39,442 nt of DNA from Peptoniphilus faecalis (GCF_012976305.1 NZ_JABDSR010000014.1:1-39442), one strand, 5' to 3'; numbered from the stretch's first letter, positions 25,099 through 33,869 are shown. Translations and numbers: made by a program. Notes: generated by a model not told the origin, from the sequence alone.

Positions 25099-26098
25099 AT
25101 ATATAGAAATACCAATTATTCAGGGAGCCATGGCGATTGGTATGTCAAGTAAAGACTTGGTAGGAGCAGTAGCAAATAGAGGAGCAATAGGCACTTTATC
25201 AATGGTAAATCCAGGTTATGCACAAAAGGATTTTTTGAAAAATCCCTTTGAGGCAAATAAAAGAGCCTATATAGAAGATTTAAAGTTTGCAAGAGAAAAG
25301 TCAAAAGGAAGAGGACTCATACTGACAAATTTAATGCATGTTGTAGAGAGATTTGATGAATATTTAGAGTTTTTAAATAGTACAGATGTTGATGGTGTAG
25401 TTGTAGGAGCAGGACTTCCCCTTGAATTGCCAAAATATATTTCAGAAGAAAAAATAATTGGTCCTATTGTATCATCTGCAAGAGCTCTAAAGATTATCAT
25501 GAAAAAATGGGAGAAGTACAAAAGGAAACCAGATTTAATAATTTTAGAAGGACCGAAAGCTGGTGGGCATCTTGGATTTAAAAGAGAGGATTTAGAAATA
25601 GACATTCTTGACGAGTTGCAAAAAATTATTAAATTAGTAAAAGATATTCCGATTTTCGTTGGAGGTGGCTTTGGCACTCCACAAGCTATGAGAGAAGCTT
25701 TAAAAATGGGAGCAACTGGAGTTCAAATAGGAACGGGTTTTTTATTTACAAAAGAATCGGGACTGCCAAAATCTGCAAAAGAAAAAATTTTAAATGCAAA
25801 AAATAAGGGAAACCTTAAAAATGTGATATTGGAGAGTCCTGTTGGTTTACTTGCAAGAGGCATGGAAAATAATCTTGTTAAACAAATGAAATCAGAAAAA
25901 ATTCCACCTAATCATTGCCTTTCATGTATAAAAACTTGTAAAAGAAAAGATACAAATTATTGTATAAGTGAGGCTCTTATAAATGCCGTAAAAGGCGATA
26001 TAAATAAAGGATTATTTTTTGCAGGAACTGATATCGAAAACATTGAAAGAGTTAGGTCTGTAGATGATTATATAGACTGGTTATTGGAGGAGAAATGA
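25076..26098 (+). CDS. FabX-like FMN/Fe-S flavoprotein (NMO/FabK family)
   Basis: 340 residues, a second FMN barrel of the nitronate-monooxygenase/FabK family: IPIIQGAMAIGMSSKDLVGA, GAGLPLELPKY, EGPKAGGHLGF with His165, GATGVQIGTGFLFT. A C-terminal cluster C281-x2-C284-x3-C288-x7-C296 (HCLSCIKTCKRKDTNYC) is absent from FabK. From memory the same layout, including GAGLP, a KALKI-like stretch, GGH and the four late cysteines, occurs in Helicobacter pylori FabX. That FMN/[4Fe-4S] dehydrogenase-isomerase diverts C10 acyl-ACP to unsaturated fatty acids. No fabA, fabM or fabN is visible here. A FabX-like role is inference; ordinary nitronate monooxygenase is the alternative. Confidence 0.75.
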   Translation: MSIRIKDKYIEIPIIQGAMAIGMSSKDLVGAVANRGAIGTLSMVNPGYAQKDFLKNPFEANKRAYIEDLKFAREKSKGRGLILTNLMHVVERFDEYLEFLNSTDVDGVVVGAGLPLELPKYISEEKIIGPIVSSARALKIIMKKWEKYKRKPDLIILEGPKAGGHLGFKREDLEIDILDELQKIIKLVKDIPIFVGGGFGTPQAMREALKMGATGVQIGTGFLFTKESGLPKSAKEKILNAKNKGNLKNVILESPVGLLARGMENNLVKQMKSEKIPPNHCLSCIKTCKRKDTNYCISEALINAVKGDINKGLFFAGTDIENIERVRSVDDYIDWLLEEK

Positions 26099-26985
26099 AT
26101 AAAATAGGAGTAGTTTTTGGAGGTCAAGGCTCTCAATATGAAAATATGGGCAGAGTCTTTTTAAATCATCCAAAAACAAAAAATATATATGAAGAGATTT
26201 CTGAATATGAAAAAATTATTTTAAATGGAAGTCTGGAAGAATTATCTAGGACTAAAAATCTTCAACCAATAATGCTTGCTTTTCAAATTGCTGCACTAGA
26301 ATTCTTGAAAAAGGATGAGAATATAGTTGCAACTTGTGGATTAAGTCTTGGAGAATACGCAAGTCTTGTGTTGGCAGGATCATTGTCATATAAAGATGCA
26401 CTTTTTCTTGTTAAAAGAAGAGGAAGTCTTATGCAAAACGAAAGCCAAAAACACAATACTAAAATGCTTGCAATTTTGAATAAAAACGAAAATGAAGTAG
26501 AAAATCTTATTGCAAATTTTTCTTACCCTGATAAAATCTATATTTCAAATATAAATAGCCCAAAGCAGGTTGTAGTAGCTGGAGATAGGGAAAATATAGA
26601 TTTATTTAAAGAGTACTTAAATAAAGAAAAAATACGCTCTATTGAAATGAAAGTAAGTGGAGCCTTTCATACATGCTATATGGAAAATGCTGGAGAAAAA
26701 TATTTTGAAGAGTTAAAAGAAATAGAATTTGAAAAACCTAGGATAAATTATTATTTAAATTTAACAGGGGAAATATATAGTGGAGAAGACTTAAGAATGG
26801 TTTTATCAAAACATATATACAATCCCGTAAGACTTTTTGATGATATAAAAAACATGATAGATGATGGAGTGGATAAGATTATAGAGATCGGTCCAGGAGA
26901 TGTAATTTCTAAAATAATTAGAAAAAATTTTAAAGAAGTTCAAGTAATTTCTCTTAAAAACGAAGAAGAAATAATTAAGAGGTGA
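26095..26985 (+). CDS. fabD: malonyl-CoA:ACP transacylase
   Basis: 296 residues. It loads malonyl groups onto ACP. Seen: N-terminal VFGGQGSQYENMGR, the nucleophile elbow GLSLGEYASL (Ser), KRRGSLMQ with the carboxylate-binding Arg, and VSGAFHTCYM with the catalytic His. C-terminal IIEIGPGDVISKII is also typical. GGAGG precedes the start, which overlaps the previous gene by ATGA. Three bases separate it from fabG. Confidence 0.96.
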   Translation: MNKIGVVFGGQGSQYENMGRVFLNHPKTKNIYEEISEYEKIILNGSLEELSRTKNLQPIMLAFQIAALEFLKKDENIVATCGLSLGEYASLVLAGSLSYKDALFLVKRRGSLMQNESQKHNTKMLAILNKNENEVENLIANFSYPDKIYISNINSPKQVVVAGDRENIDLFKEYLNKEKIRSIEMKVSGAFHTCYMENAGEKYFEELKEIEFEKPRINYYLNLTGEIYSGEDLRMVLSKHIYNPVRLFDDIKNMIDDGVDKIIEIGPGDVISKIIRKNFKEVQVISLKNEEEIIKR

Positions 26986-26988
26986 GCA

Positions 26989-27717
26989 ATGGAAAATAAA
27001 AAATATGCACTTATAACAGGTGCTAGTGGAGGTATTGGAAGTGCAATTGCAAGAAAGCTTGCAAGGGATTATAATTTAATCCTTCATACAAGAAGTAAGA
27101 TAGACAAGATAGAAAAACTAAAAAATGAATTAGACACAGAAGTTATTTGTATAAGTGCAGACCTATCCAAGTTTGAGGATTGTGAGAAAGTTTTCAATAT
27201 ATGCAGAGAACAAAATCTTGAAGTAGAAGTTCTTGTAAACAATGCTGGCATGACTTTAGATAATTTAATTTTTAGGATGAAGGAAGAAGAATTTATAAAA
27301 GTAATCGAAACAAATTTATATTCTGTTTTTTATCTTTCAAAATTATTTGCAAGACCTATGATGAAAAGAAAAAGTGGAAGAATAATAAATATTTCATCTA
27401 TAAGTGGAATTAGAGGTAATGCTGGACAAACGAATTATAGTGCATCAAAAGCTGGAATCATTGGTTTTACTAAGGCACTGGCTAAAGAACTTGCAGCAAA
27501 AAATATTTTAGTAAATGCAGTTGCACCAGGTTTTATAGATACAGAAATGACAAATAATTTAGATGATGCAGTTAAAGAAGAAATTTTAAAAGATATTCCA
27601 TTAAAAAGATATGGAAAAGCAGAAGATGTAGCTGATCTAGTTCATTTTTTATCAAAAGAAGAATCATCATACATAACTGGTCAAGTTATTTCAGTTGATG
27701 GAGGAATGAATATATGA
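26989..27717 (+). CDS. fabG: 3-oxoacyl-ACP reductase
   Basis: A 242-residue short-chain dehydrogenase that reduces beta-ketoacyl-ACP with NADPH. Seen: TGASGGIGSAIARKL cofactor loop, NNAGMTLDN, the catalytic Ser in INISSISGIRGNAGQ and Tyr-x3-Lys in NYSASKAG, and the C-terminal YITGQVISVDGGMNI. GAGGTG precedes the ATG; the stop overlaps fabF by ATGA. Confidence 0.96.
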   Translation: MENKKYALITGASGGIGSAIARKLARDYNLILHTRSKIDKIEKLKNELDTEVICISADLSKFEDCEKVFNICREQNLEVEVLVNNAGMTLDNLIFRMKEEEFIKVIETNLYSVFYLSKLFARPMMKRKSGRIINISSISGIRGNAGQTNYSASKAGIIGFTKALAKELAAKNILVNAVAPGFIDTEMTNNLDDAVKEEILKDIPLKRYGKAEDVADLVHFLSKEESSYITGQVISVDGGMNI

Positions 27718-28931
27718 GAGTTGTAGTTACAGGTTTTGGTGCCTTAACACCGATTGGATCAACAAAAGAAGAACTTATAAGTGCCATGCGTAATTGCAAA
27801 TGTGCTATTGATGAAATCACACATTATCCAATAGAAGATAGAGTAGTTACCCTTGCAGCTGAACTTAAAGATTATGCTGCAGATAAAGAGTTTTCTAGGA
27901 AAGAAATAAATAGACTAGATAGAGTAAACCAATTTGCAATGATAGCTGCAAAAAATGCGATGAAAGATTCAAAACTTTCAAAAGAAGAAATAGAAAACAA
28001 GCGAGTTGGAGTTTATATAACTTCAGGGATTGGTGGACTTAGAACAATTGAAGAAGATCATTTAAGAGGAATGAATAGGAGTTTCGACAAGTTAAGTCCT
28101 TATTTCATACCAAAGGCAATAATAAATTCCGTAGGAGCAAATGTTGCGATAGATTTAGGCGCACATGGTTCTTGTTTATCTATTGTTACTGCTTGTGCAT
28201 CATCTACAAACGCAATTGGAGAAGCTTATAGAGCAATAAAAGGTGGTTATGAAGAAATCATTTTTGCTGGAGGAAGCGAAGCATCGATTACTGAACTTGG
28301 AATTGGTGGATTTACATCAATGAAAGCCCTTAGCACTTCTAAAGATAAAAACAGGGCATCAATTCCCTTTGACAAGGATAGAAACGGATTCGTAATGGGA
28401 GAAGGAGCTGGAGTTTTAGTTTTAGAAAGTTTGGAATCAGCTTTAGAAAGAGGAGCAAATATAATTGCAGAACTTGTCGGCTATGGTGTTAATTGTGATG
28501 CCTACCATATAACATCACCATCACCTGATGGAAAATTTGCAACAAAAGCAATTTCAGATGCTATAAAAGATGCCGGAATAAGTGCAGATGAAATAGATTA
28601 TATAAATGCCCACGGAACTTCAACATTTTTAAATGATAAGATTGAAACTCTTGCAATAAAAAATGTATTTGGAGATAGAAAAATAAAAGTATCATCATCA
28701 AAATCTCAAATTGGACACTTACTAGGAGGATCTGGTGTTGTTGAATCAATACTTTCAATTTTGGCAATGAATGAAAATTTTTTACCTCCATTGATAAATT
28801 TTAAAAATAAAGATCCAGAATGTGAACTTAATTTTGCTCTAGAAGCAGAAGAATACGATATAAATTACTTCCTCAAAAATTCACTTGGTTTTGGAGGACA
28901 TAATGCAGCCTTAATTTTTAAGAGGTATTAA
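27714..28931 (+). CDS. fabF: beta-ketoacyl-ACP synthase II
   Basis: A 405-residue elongating condensing enzyme. Catalytic Cys lies in VTACASSTNAIGEA, the two His in NAHGTSTFLNDK and IGHLLGGSGVVE, and the gating SLGFGGHNAALIF is at the C-terminus. It is the only elongation ketosynthase in the operon, so any unsaturated intermediate would be elongated by it rather than by a FabB. One base separates it from fabZ. Confidence 0.96.
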   Translation: MRVVVTGFGALTPIGSTKEELISAMRNCKCAIDEITHYPIEDRVVTLAAELKDYAADKEFSRKEINRLDRVNQFAMIAAKNAMKDSKLSKEEIENKRVGVYITSGIGGLRTIEEDHLRGMNRSFDKLSPYFIPKAIINSVGANVAIDLGAHGSCLSIVTACASSTNAIGEAYRAIKGGYEEIIFAGGSEASITELGIGGFTSMKALSTSKDKNRASIPFDKDRNGFVMGEGAGVLVLESLESALERGANIIAELVGYGVNCDAYHITSPSPDGKFATKAISDAIKDAGISADEIDYINAHGTSTFLNDKIETLAIKNVFGDRKIKVSSSKSQIGHLLGGSGVVESILSILAMNENFLPPLINFKNKDPECELNFALEAEEYDINYFLKNSLGFGGHNAALIFKRY

Positions 28932-28932
28932 T

Positions 28933-29352
28933 ATGGAAATAAGTTTTAATCAATTAAAAGAAATCTTACCACATTCCTATCCCTTTATAATGGTTGACAA
29001 GATCATTGAAATGGACAATAATAAATATGCAAAGGGAATTAAATCAGTATCTGGCGGAGAATATTATTTTCAAGGACATTTCCAGCAAGAAGCTATAATG
29101 CCTGGGGTTCTTCAAATAGAAGCAGTTGCTCAAGTTGGAGCAGTAGCACTTTTAAAAGAAAATCCTAAAAGACTTGCTTTGCTTGGAGGAATAAAAAATG
29201 CACGCTTTTATAAGCCAGTAAGACCAGGAGATTATTTAGTAATAACTTGTGAAATGATAAAAATAGTAAAAAATCTCGGTATAGGAAAGGGAAATATCAC
29301 AAGAGACGGAGAAATGGTGATGAGTTGTGAAATATCCTTTGCATTAAGATAG
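28933..29352 (+). CDS. fabZ: 3-hydroxyacyl-ACP dehydratase
   Basis: A 139-residue hot-dog dehydratase. The catalytic His and Glu are in LPHSYPFIMVDKI and GHFQQEAIMPGVLQIEAVAQ. It dehydrates 3-hydroxyacyl-ACP to trans-2-enoyl-ACP, the substrate of FabK. As the only dehydratase seen, it does not by itself explain formation of a cis double bond, unless it isomerises as FabN does. Confidence 0.96.
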   Translation: MEISFNQLKEILPHSYPFIMVDKIIEMDNNKYAKGIKSVSGGEYYFQGHFQQEAIMPGVLQIEAVAQVGAVALLKENPKRLALLGGIKNARFYKPVRPGDYLVITCEMIKIVKNLGIGKGNITRDGEMVMSCEISFALR

Positions 29353-29360
29353 GAGGAAAA

Positions 29361-29852
29361 ATGTACAATAATTTGGAAAAAATATTTGATGAAGTGTATG
29401 AAAAGTTTAAGCTGAATTTATACAAGAATATGTTTGCAAACCTACAAGATAGAGAAGCAACTTTGACAGCAACTGAAACATTTACCATAGAAGTTATACA
29501 TGCATTAAATAGACCGAGGGTAAGTGATGTTACTGAATTTCTTGAATGCTCTCATCCAAATATTGCTTATAAAATATCTTCTCTAATAAAAAAGGGATAT
29601 CTTAAAAAAGTTCAATCCGAAGAAGACAGAAGAGAATATTATCTAGAATGTACAGAAAGATTTTATGAATACTACAACATGAAAAACTCTTATATAGAAT
29701 TAGTTTTAGATAGACTTAGAAAAAGAGTTGATAAAAAAGATATAGAAACTATGGAAAAGATTCTTGAAATTATGAGTGAAGAACTTATGCCAGAAGTGAC
29801 TAAATTTATAAATTCTAGAAATGATGACAAGATTCCAATTGGTAAAGAATAG
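29361..29852 (+). CDS. MarR-family regulator, FabT-like
   Basis: A 163-residue winged-helix protein: dimerisation helices at both ends, the DNA-reading region PRVSDVTEFLECSHPNIAYK with ISSLIKKGYLKKV, and the wing ESEEDRRE-type sequence (SEEDRREYYLE). AGGAGG is 8 bases upstream and the gene closes the fab operon. In lactic acid bacteria the MarR protein FabT represses fab genes with long-chain acyl-ACP as co-repressor, though fabT is usually near the front. Its position here, and the dyad over the operon promoter at 19533, suggest autoregulation of lipid synthesis. Orthology to FabT is not proven. Confidence 0.75.
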   Translation: MYNNLEKIFDEVYEKFKLNLYKNMFANLQDREATLTATETFTIEVIHALNRPRVSDVTEFLECSHPNIAYKISSLIKKGYLKKVQSEEDRREYYLECTERFYEYYNMKNSYIELVLDRLRKRVDKKDIETMEKILEIMSEELMPEVTKFINSRNDDKIPIGKE

Positions 29853-30113
29853 TAAAATTAGATTTGTAATTTTAACGAAAAACTAAGCATTTAAGCAAGC
29901 GAAAAATATTTAATGCAAAAGAGTTGTATAAAGGACTTTTAATGTTTTAAGCAGAAAACAAAAACAGCTTTCTTATATTGAAATTAGAAAAATCCAAGTT
30001 TTGATGCTGAGAGGGGAATATTAAAAAATCAAACTTTATAAATTTAATCCTATTATATAAAGAATTGATATAATATAGATGATAAAAAATATCAATTGGA
30101 GGATTGCATTTAT

Positions 30114-30728
30114 ATGTTTAAAAGTTTTTTTGAAAATGTTGTTAAACCAAAAGAAAGTTTTTCTGGTAGATTTATGCTAAAAAATATGAATAAAGGTCAT
30201 GAAAAATTAGCAAAATGGGGAAGAAGTTTTTTGCAAATTTATAAAGAAGATATCATCTTGGATTTAGGTTGTGGTGGTGGACGCAATATAGAGTATTTTT
30301 TGACAAAAGCTTGTAAAGTTTATGGAATTGATTATTCAAAGGCAAGTGTAGAAATGGCGAGTTTTTTAAATAAAGATGCAATAAAAGCTGGAAGATGCAA
30401 AATCATTGAAGGAAATGTACAAAAAATCCCTTTTAAAGATAAATCTGTAGATATTGTTACAGCTTTTGAAACCATATATTTTTGGAATAATATAGAGGAT
30501 TGTTTCAAAGAAGTCTATCGTGTATTAAAGGATGATGGACAATTTTTAATTTGCAACGAAGGTGCATTTAGAGAACAAAAAAATATAAAAAAATGGGCTG
30601 ATATGCTAAATTTTGAAGTATATTCTCCTACTGATTTAACAAAAATGTTATCAAAAATTGGATTTATTTGTGAATATCATTTGGATGATAAAAAACAATT
30701 AGCCTTTATAGCTAAAAAATATAAATAA
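30114..30728 (+). CDS. class I SAM-dependent methyltransferase
   Basis: 204 residues from ATG 30114, chosen because GGAGG (30098-30102) lies 11 bases upstream; a TTG start at 30096 would place the ribosome site inside the gene. SAM-binding motif I is DLGCGGGRNIEYF, followed by VYGIDYSKASVEMA, the post-motif KIIEGNVQKIPFKDKSVDIV and VYRVLKDDGQFLICNEG. This is the Methyltransf_11 type acting on small molecules or lipids; substrate unknown. A TATAAT lies at about 30069. It stands alone between the fab operon and a terminator. Nothing else is seen in the gap 29853-30113. Confidence 0.85.
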   Translation: MFKSFFENVVKPKESFSGRFMLKNMNKGHEKLAKWGRSFLQIYKEDIILDLGCGGGRNIEYFLTKACKVYGIDYSKASVEMASFLNKDAIKAGRCKIIEGNVQKIPFKDKSVDIVTAFETIYFWNNIEDCFKEVYRVLKDDGQFLICNEGAFREQKNIKKWADMLNFEVYSPTDLTKMLSKIGFICEYHLDDKKQLAFIAKKYK

Positions 30729-30840
30729 TCTTAACATTTATTAGCATCTATTTTTATACTTAAATCTAAGAGGTGACAGTAGAAGACTTTTAAAAAAATA
30801 TTCACCCTAAAGTGTATAGGCTAATCAATAAACAATGTTA

Positions 30841-30874
30841 AAGATGAGGAGAAAATATCTTCTTCATCTTTTTT
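30841..30874 (+). terminator. terminator after the methyltransferase
   Basis: AAGATGAGGA (30841-30850) pairs with TCTTCATCTT (30861-30870) with one G-U pair, followed by T residues. Confidence 0.75.
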
Positions 30875-30887
30875 ATTTTACAGAAGG

Positions 30888-30995
30888 ACTTTGAGAAAAG
30901 GTGTCGATGAATTTACTGCTCTATGTTTTTTGTGTAAGAGTTTTATCCGAAAAACCAGCCAGCTTTCCTTGCAACTCTATCGAAAGACTGTACCT
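30888..30995 (+). pseudogene. second phage portal relic (short)
   Basis: This stretch shares GAATTTACTGCT with the portal relic at 4367 and encodes, with frame changes, the same protein region: VDEFTAL, then CVRVLSE, then LSLQLYRKT, equivalent to VNEFTAM, CVRVLAE and LPLHLYKR of the other copy. About 25 bases are missing after GCT and one or two frameshifts are present. No other phage gene is near. Together with two terminators this fills the gap 30729-31094. Confidence 0.6.
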
Positions 30996-31027
30996 AATAT
31001 TATATATTTTTGTTTTTTTACGAATAC

Positions 31028-31084
31028 AGTGTATCAAAAAAGACGGGGAAAATAAAAATCCTCGTCTTTTTTGATACACTTTTA
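31028..31084. terminator. bidirectional terminator at the lexA 3' end
   Basis: A 21-bp stem, 31028-31048 with 31060-31080 (one G-U), including A6/T6 tracts, ends 11 bases from the lexA stop. It would stop lexA transcripts on the minus strand and plus-strand readthrough from the methyltransferase side. Confidence 0.85.
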
Positions 31085-31094
31085 ATAGCATATT

Positions 31095-31715
31095 TTAGTT
31101 GATCTTTCTATATAGACCAATGATTTTTCCCAATATATCGACTTTATCGAAGTAAAAAGGTTCCATTGTGTCATTTTCAGGTTGAAGTCTATATCTATTC
31201 TTTTCTTTGTAAAAAGTTTTAATAGTTGCCTCGTCATCGATTAAAGCTAAAACTTTTTCACCATTTCTAGCAGAATTTGTCTTCTCAATGATCACATAAT
31301 CACCATCAAAAATTCCTGCATTAATCATGCTTTCTCCTTTGACTTTTAAAATAAAAAGTTCTTTATTTGAAACAAAGTCAACTGGAAGAGGCATAGTGTC
31401 TTCAATATTTTGAACAGCTAAAATAGGAGCACCTGCTGTTACACGCCCAACAATTGGAACGTCAACAGTTTTCTTTTTAAGCATAAGGATGTCATCATCC
31501 TGTGGAATAATTTCTATAGCTCTAGTTTTTGATGCGTCTTTTTTAATATAATTTGTTGATTCTAATTTTTCAAGAGCATAGTATACAGTAGAAGTTGATT
31601 TAATGTTACAACCAGAACAGATTTCACGAACAGTAGGTGGATAGGATTTTGATTCAATAAATCTTTTAATAAAAAATAAAATTTCAAGATCTCTTTGGTT
31701 TAGATCTTCGTACAT
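31095..31715 (-). CDS. lexA: SOS repressor LexA
   Basis: 206 residues. The N-terminal winged helix (1-70) includes YPPTVREICSGCNIKSTSTV. The C-terminal S24 peptidase domain has the self-cleavage site A94-G95 (RVTAGAP), catalytic S129 (KGESMINAG) and K166 (ATIKTF). RecA filaments trigger cleavage and thus release of SOS genes. AAGGAGGT precedes the start. Its promoter (31771-31743, minus strand) overlaps a LexA-box-like palindrome, so it is autoregulated. It is divergent from a yneA-like gene, as in Bacillus. Confidence 0.96.
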   Translation of the reverse strand: MYEDLNQRDLEILFFIKRFIESKSYPPTVREICSGCNIKSTSTVYYALEKLESTNYIKKDASKTRAIEIIPQDDDILMLKKKTVDVPIVGRVTAGAPILAVQNIEDTMPLPVDFVSNKELFILKVKGESMINAGIFDGDYVIIEKTNSARNGEKVLALIDDEATIKTFYKEKNRYRLQPENDTMEPFYFDKVDILGKIIGLYRKIN

Positions 31716-31742
31716 AATTTACCTCCTTGTATTTTTATATTA

Positions 31743-31771
31743 ATAATACCACATTTAAACAAATATTTCAA
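31743..31771 (-). promoter_or_regulatory. lexA promoter
   Basis: On the minus strand TTGAAA (31771-31766), a 17-base spacer and TATTAT (31748-31743) with a TGG extended -10. The -35 touches the palindrome at 31770-31781. Confidence 0.75.
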
Positions 31772-31781
31772 ACTGTAGTTT
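31770..31781. promoter_or_regulatory. LexA-box-like operator 1
   Basis: AAACTGTAGTTT, arms AAACT/AGTTT. It resembles the Gram-positive LexA (Cheo) box GAAC-N4-GTTC with T/A outer bases, and overlaps the lexA -35. Confidence 0.65.
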
Positions 31782-31799
31782 AAAATATTTATATTTTAC

Positions 31800-31828
31800 T
31801 TGACATTATAAAACTTTTGTTGTAACAT
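31800..31828 (+). promoter_or_regulatory. yneA promoter with embedded LexA-box-like site
   Basis: TTGACA (31800-31805), a 17-base spacer and TAACAT (31823-31828). Within the spacer lies AAACTTTTGTTG (31811-31822), one arm mismatch from operator 1, placed to block polymerase. The -10 is imperfect. Confidence 0.55.
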
Positions 31829-31861
31829 TTGTTTAGAACCTATATTTGACACTGCTGTTTG

Positions 31862-31873
31862 ATACTGAAGTTT
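31862..31873. promoter_or_regulatory. LexA-box-like operator 3
   Basis: ATACTGAAGTTT differs from operator 1 at two positions and lies in the yneA leader, between the promoter and the ribosome site. Confidence 0.5.
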
Positions 31874-31908
31874 AAACTTATTGCGAACAAAACATTTGAG
31901 GTGATTTT

Positions 31909-32205
31909 ATGAAAAGAATTATTATTAACAAACCAAAGGTTTTTTTATTTTTATTATTAATATTTATTTTTAATTCAGGTCTAATTATAAAAAATTTTGA
32001 AGATAAAAATTTTAAAACGAAAGAGGAAATTGTTATACAAGTTTACACTGTAAAAAAGGGTGATACTTTATGGACAATTTCTGATAATTATGAATGTAAA
32101 AACAAAATGAAATTCATTATGGAGATTGAAAAGCTTAATAATATCTCATCTTATGATATTAAACCAGGTTACAAATTAGCCATTCCAATCTATAAAAATA
32201 AATAG
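31909..32205 (+). CDS. yneA: YneA-like SOS cell-division inhibitor (TM + LysM)
   Basis: 98 residues: a short basic start, one membrane segment (about 11-27), a linker, and one LysM domain (about 45-94; VYTVKKGDTLWTISDNY, then NNISSYDIKPGYKLAIP). Size, layout and divergence from lexA match Bacillus YneA, which delays septation during SOS and is quickly degraded. GAGGTG at 31898-31903 is the ribosome site. LexA-box-like sites at 31811 and 31862 predict SOS induction. Sequence identity to YneA is low outside the LysM domain, so the symbol rests on architecture and context. Confidence 0.8.
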   Translation: MKRIIINKPKVFLFLLLIFIFNSGLIIKNFEDKNFKTKEEIVIQVYTVKKGDTLWTISDNYECKNKMKFIMEIEKLNNISSYDIKPGYKLAIPIYKNK

Positions 32206-32231
32206 ATGACATTCATACACATACTTTCTGT

Positions 32232-32260
32232 TTGACTTATGCTTTTAAAAGATATACAAT
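32232..32260 (+). promoter_or_regulatory. rny promoter
   Basis: TTGACT (32232-32237), a 17-base spacer and TACAAT (32255-32260). A small hairpin AAGGC-TTAT-GCCTT (32267-32280) lies at the probable 5' end of the transcript and may stabilise it. Confidence 0.7.
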
Positions 32261-32331
32261 AATTTTAAGGCTTATGCCTTGAAAATGATTTTAAATTTGA
32301 AACATGAAAACTAAATAGGAGGTGTGTATGA

Positions 32332-33864
32332 ATGGGTTTTAATGCTTTAACTATTATTATCGGTATTATTGGTATAGCCTTTGGTTATGCCATTAGAAAA
32401 TATATTTCTGAAGGAAAACTTAAAAATGCTGAAGAATTAGCTAATAAAATGATTTATGATGCTGAAAATCAAGCACAGACACAAAAAAAAGTTTTGCTTG
32501 TTGAAGCTAAGGAAGAAATTCAAAAATTGAGATCTGAGCAAGAAAAGGAAACTAAGACTAGAAGAGCTGAAATAAAAGAAATGGAAGAACGTGTTTTATC
32601 TAAGGAAAAGCTTTTAGATAAAAAATCCACTCAAGTTGAGCGTAAGGATGAAAAGCTTAACAGGAAACTAGAGGGTCTTAGAGAAAAAGAAGAACAAGTT
32701 GATGAAATTATTAAGCAAAGAGAAGCAGAACTTCAAAGGGTTGCTGGTCTTACTAAAGATGAAGGCAAGGAAATTTTACTCAATGAATTAAAAAAAGAAA
32801 TTACTAATGAGTCAGCACTTATTATCAAAGAAAATGAGAATAGAATAAAAGAAGAATCCGGAAAATATGCTAGAAATGTAATAGCACAAGCTATTCAAAG
32901 ATGTGCTGCTGATCAAGTTGCTGAATCTACTGTGGCTGTTGTAAACCTTCCAAATGATGAAATGAAGGGAAGAATTATAGGTCGTGAAGGTAGAAATATT
33001 AGAGCTATTGAATCAATAACTGGAGTAGATTTAATTATTGACGATACTCCAGAAGCTGTTGTATTGTCTTGCTTTGATCCTATAAGAAGAGAGATAGCAA
33101 GAGTAGCTTTAGAAAAACTTGTAAATGATGGCAGAATTCATCCAACTAAAATCGAAGAAACTGTCGAAAAAGCCAAAAATGAAGTTGAAACAATTATAAA
33201 AGAATCAGGCGAACAAGCGGCTTATGATGCTGGAGTTCACGGGCTTCATCCAGAAATTATTAAATATTTAGGTAGGCTTAAATATAGAACTAGTTATGGA
33301 CAAAATAACCTTAAACATTCAGTTGAAGTTGCTGAAATTGCTGGAATTTTAGCTGGCGAAATTGGTGCTGATGTTAAACTAGCTAAAAGAGGTGGACTTC
33401 TACACGATATAGGTAAATCCGTAGATAGAAATCTAGATGCTCCACATGTTGATATTGGAGTTGAAATTGCAAGAAAATATCACGAATCCGAATATGTTAT
33501 TAATGCAATTCAGTCTCATCATGGTGATGTTGAGCCAAACTGTGTTGAATCAGTATTAGTTCAAGCTGCCGATGCTATTTCTGCAGCAAGACCTGGTGCA
33601 AGACGTGAAACAGTTGAATCTTATATTCAAAGGCTTGAAAAACTAGAAGAAATTGCAAATGAATTTGAAGGTATTGAAAAGTCTTATGCTGTTCAAGCTG
33701 GTCGTGAAATTCGAATAATAGTAAAACCTGAAAAAATCTCAGAAGCAGAAATTACTATTACTGCTAGAGATATAGTAAAGAGAATAGAGTCTGAACTAGA
33801 TTTTCCTGGACAAATTAAAGTTAATGTTATTAGAGAAACTAGGGCAGTTGAATACGCTAAATAA
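32332..33864 (+). CDS. rny: ribonuclease Y
   Basis: A 510-residue membrane-anchored endoribonuclease that starts mRNA decay in Firmicutes. One N-terminal transmembrane helix (about 5-22) is followed by a long coiled coil (25-175, [14 protein letters not shown] and similar), a KH domain with [15 protein letters not shown] (about 213-227) and an HD domain with [10 protein letters not shown] and its metal-binding His-Asp pair. GGAGGTG precedes the start. It has its own promoter and terminator, so it is monocistronic here; in many Clostridia it sits next to recA, which in this genome is about 17 kb upstream. Confidence 0.97.
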   Translation: MGFNALTIIIGIIGIAFGYAIRKYISEGKLKNAEELANKMIYDAENQAQTQKKVLLVEAKEEIQKLRSEQEKETKTRRAEIKEMEERVLSKEKLLDKKSTQVERKDEKLNRKLEGLREKEEQVDEIIKQREAELQRVAGLTKDEGKEILLNELKKEITNESALIIKENENRIKEESGKYARNVIAQAIQRCAADQVAESTVAVVNLPNDEMKGRIIGREGRNIRAIESITGVDLIIDDTPEAVVLSCFDPIRREIARVALEKLVNDGRIHPTKIEETVEKAKNEVETIIKESGEQAAYDAGVHGLHPEIIKYLGRLKYRTSYGQNNLKHSVEVAEIAGILAGEIGADVKLAKRGGLLHDIGKSVDRNLDAPHVDIGVEIARKYHESEYVINAIQSHHGDVEPNCVESVLVQAADAISAARPGARRETVESYIQRLEKLEEIANEFEGIEKSYAVQAGREIRIIVKPEKISEAEITITARDIVKRIESELDFPGQIKVNVIRETRAVEYAK

Positions 33865-33869
33865 TTAGG

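Noticed and set aside
29853..30113. Possible small gene or riboswitch between the fab operon and the methyltransferase
   Set aside because: No open frame with a ribosome site and no strong hairpin were seen beyond the methyltransferase promoter region.
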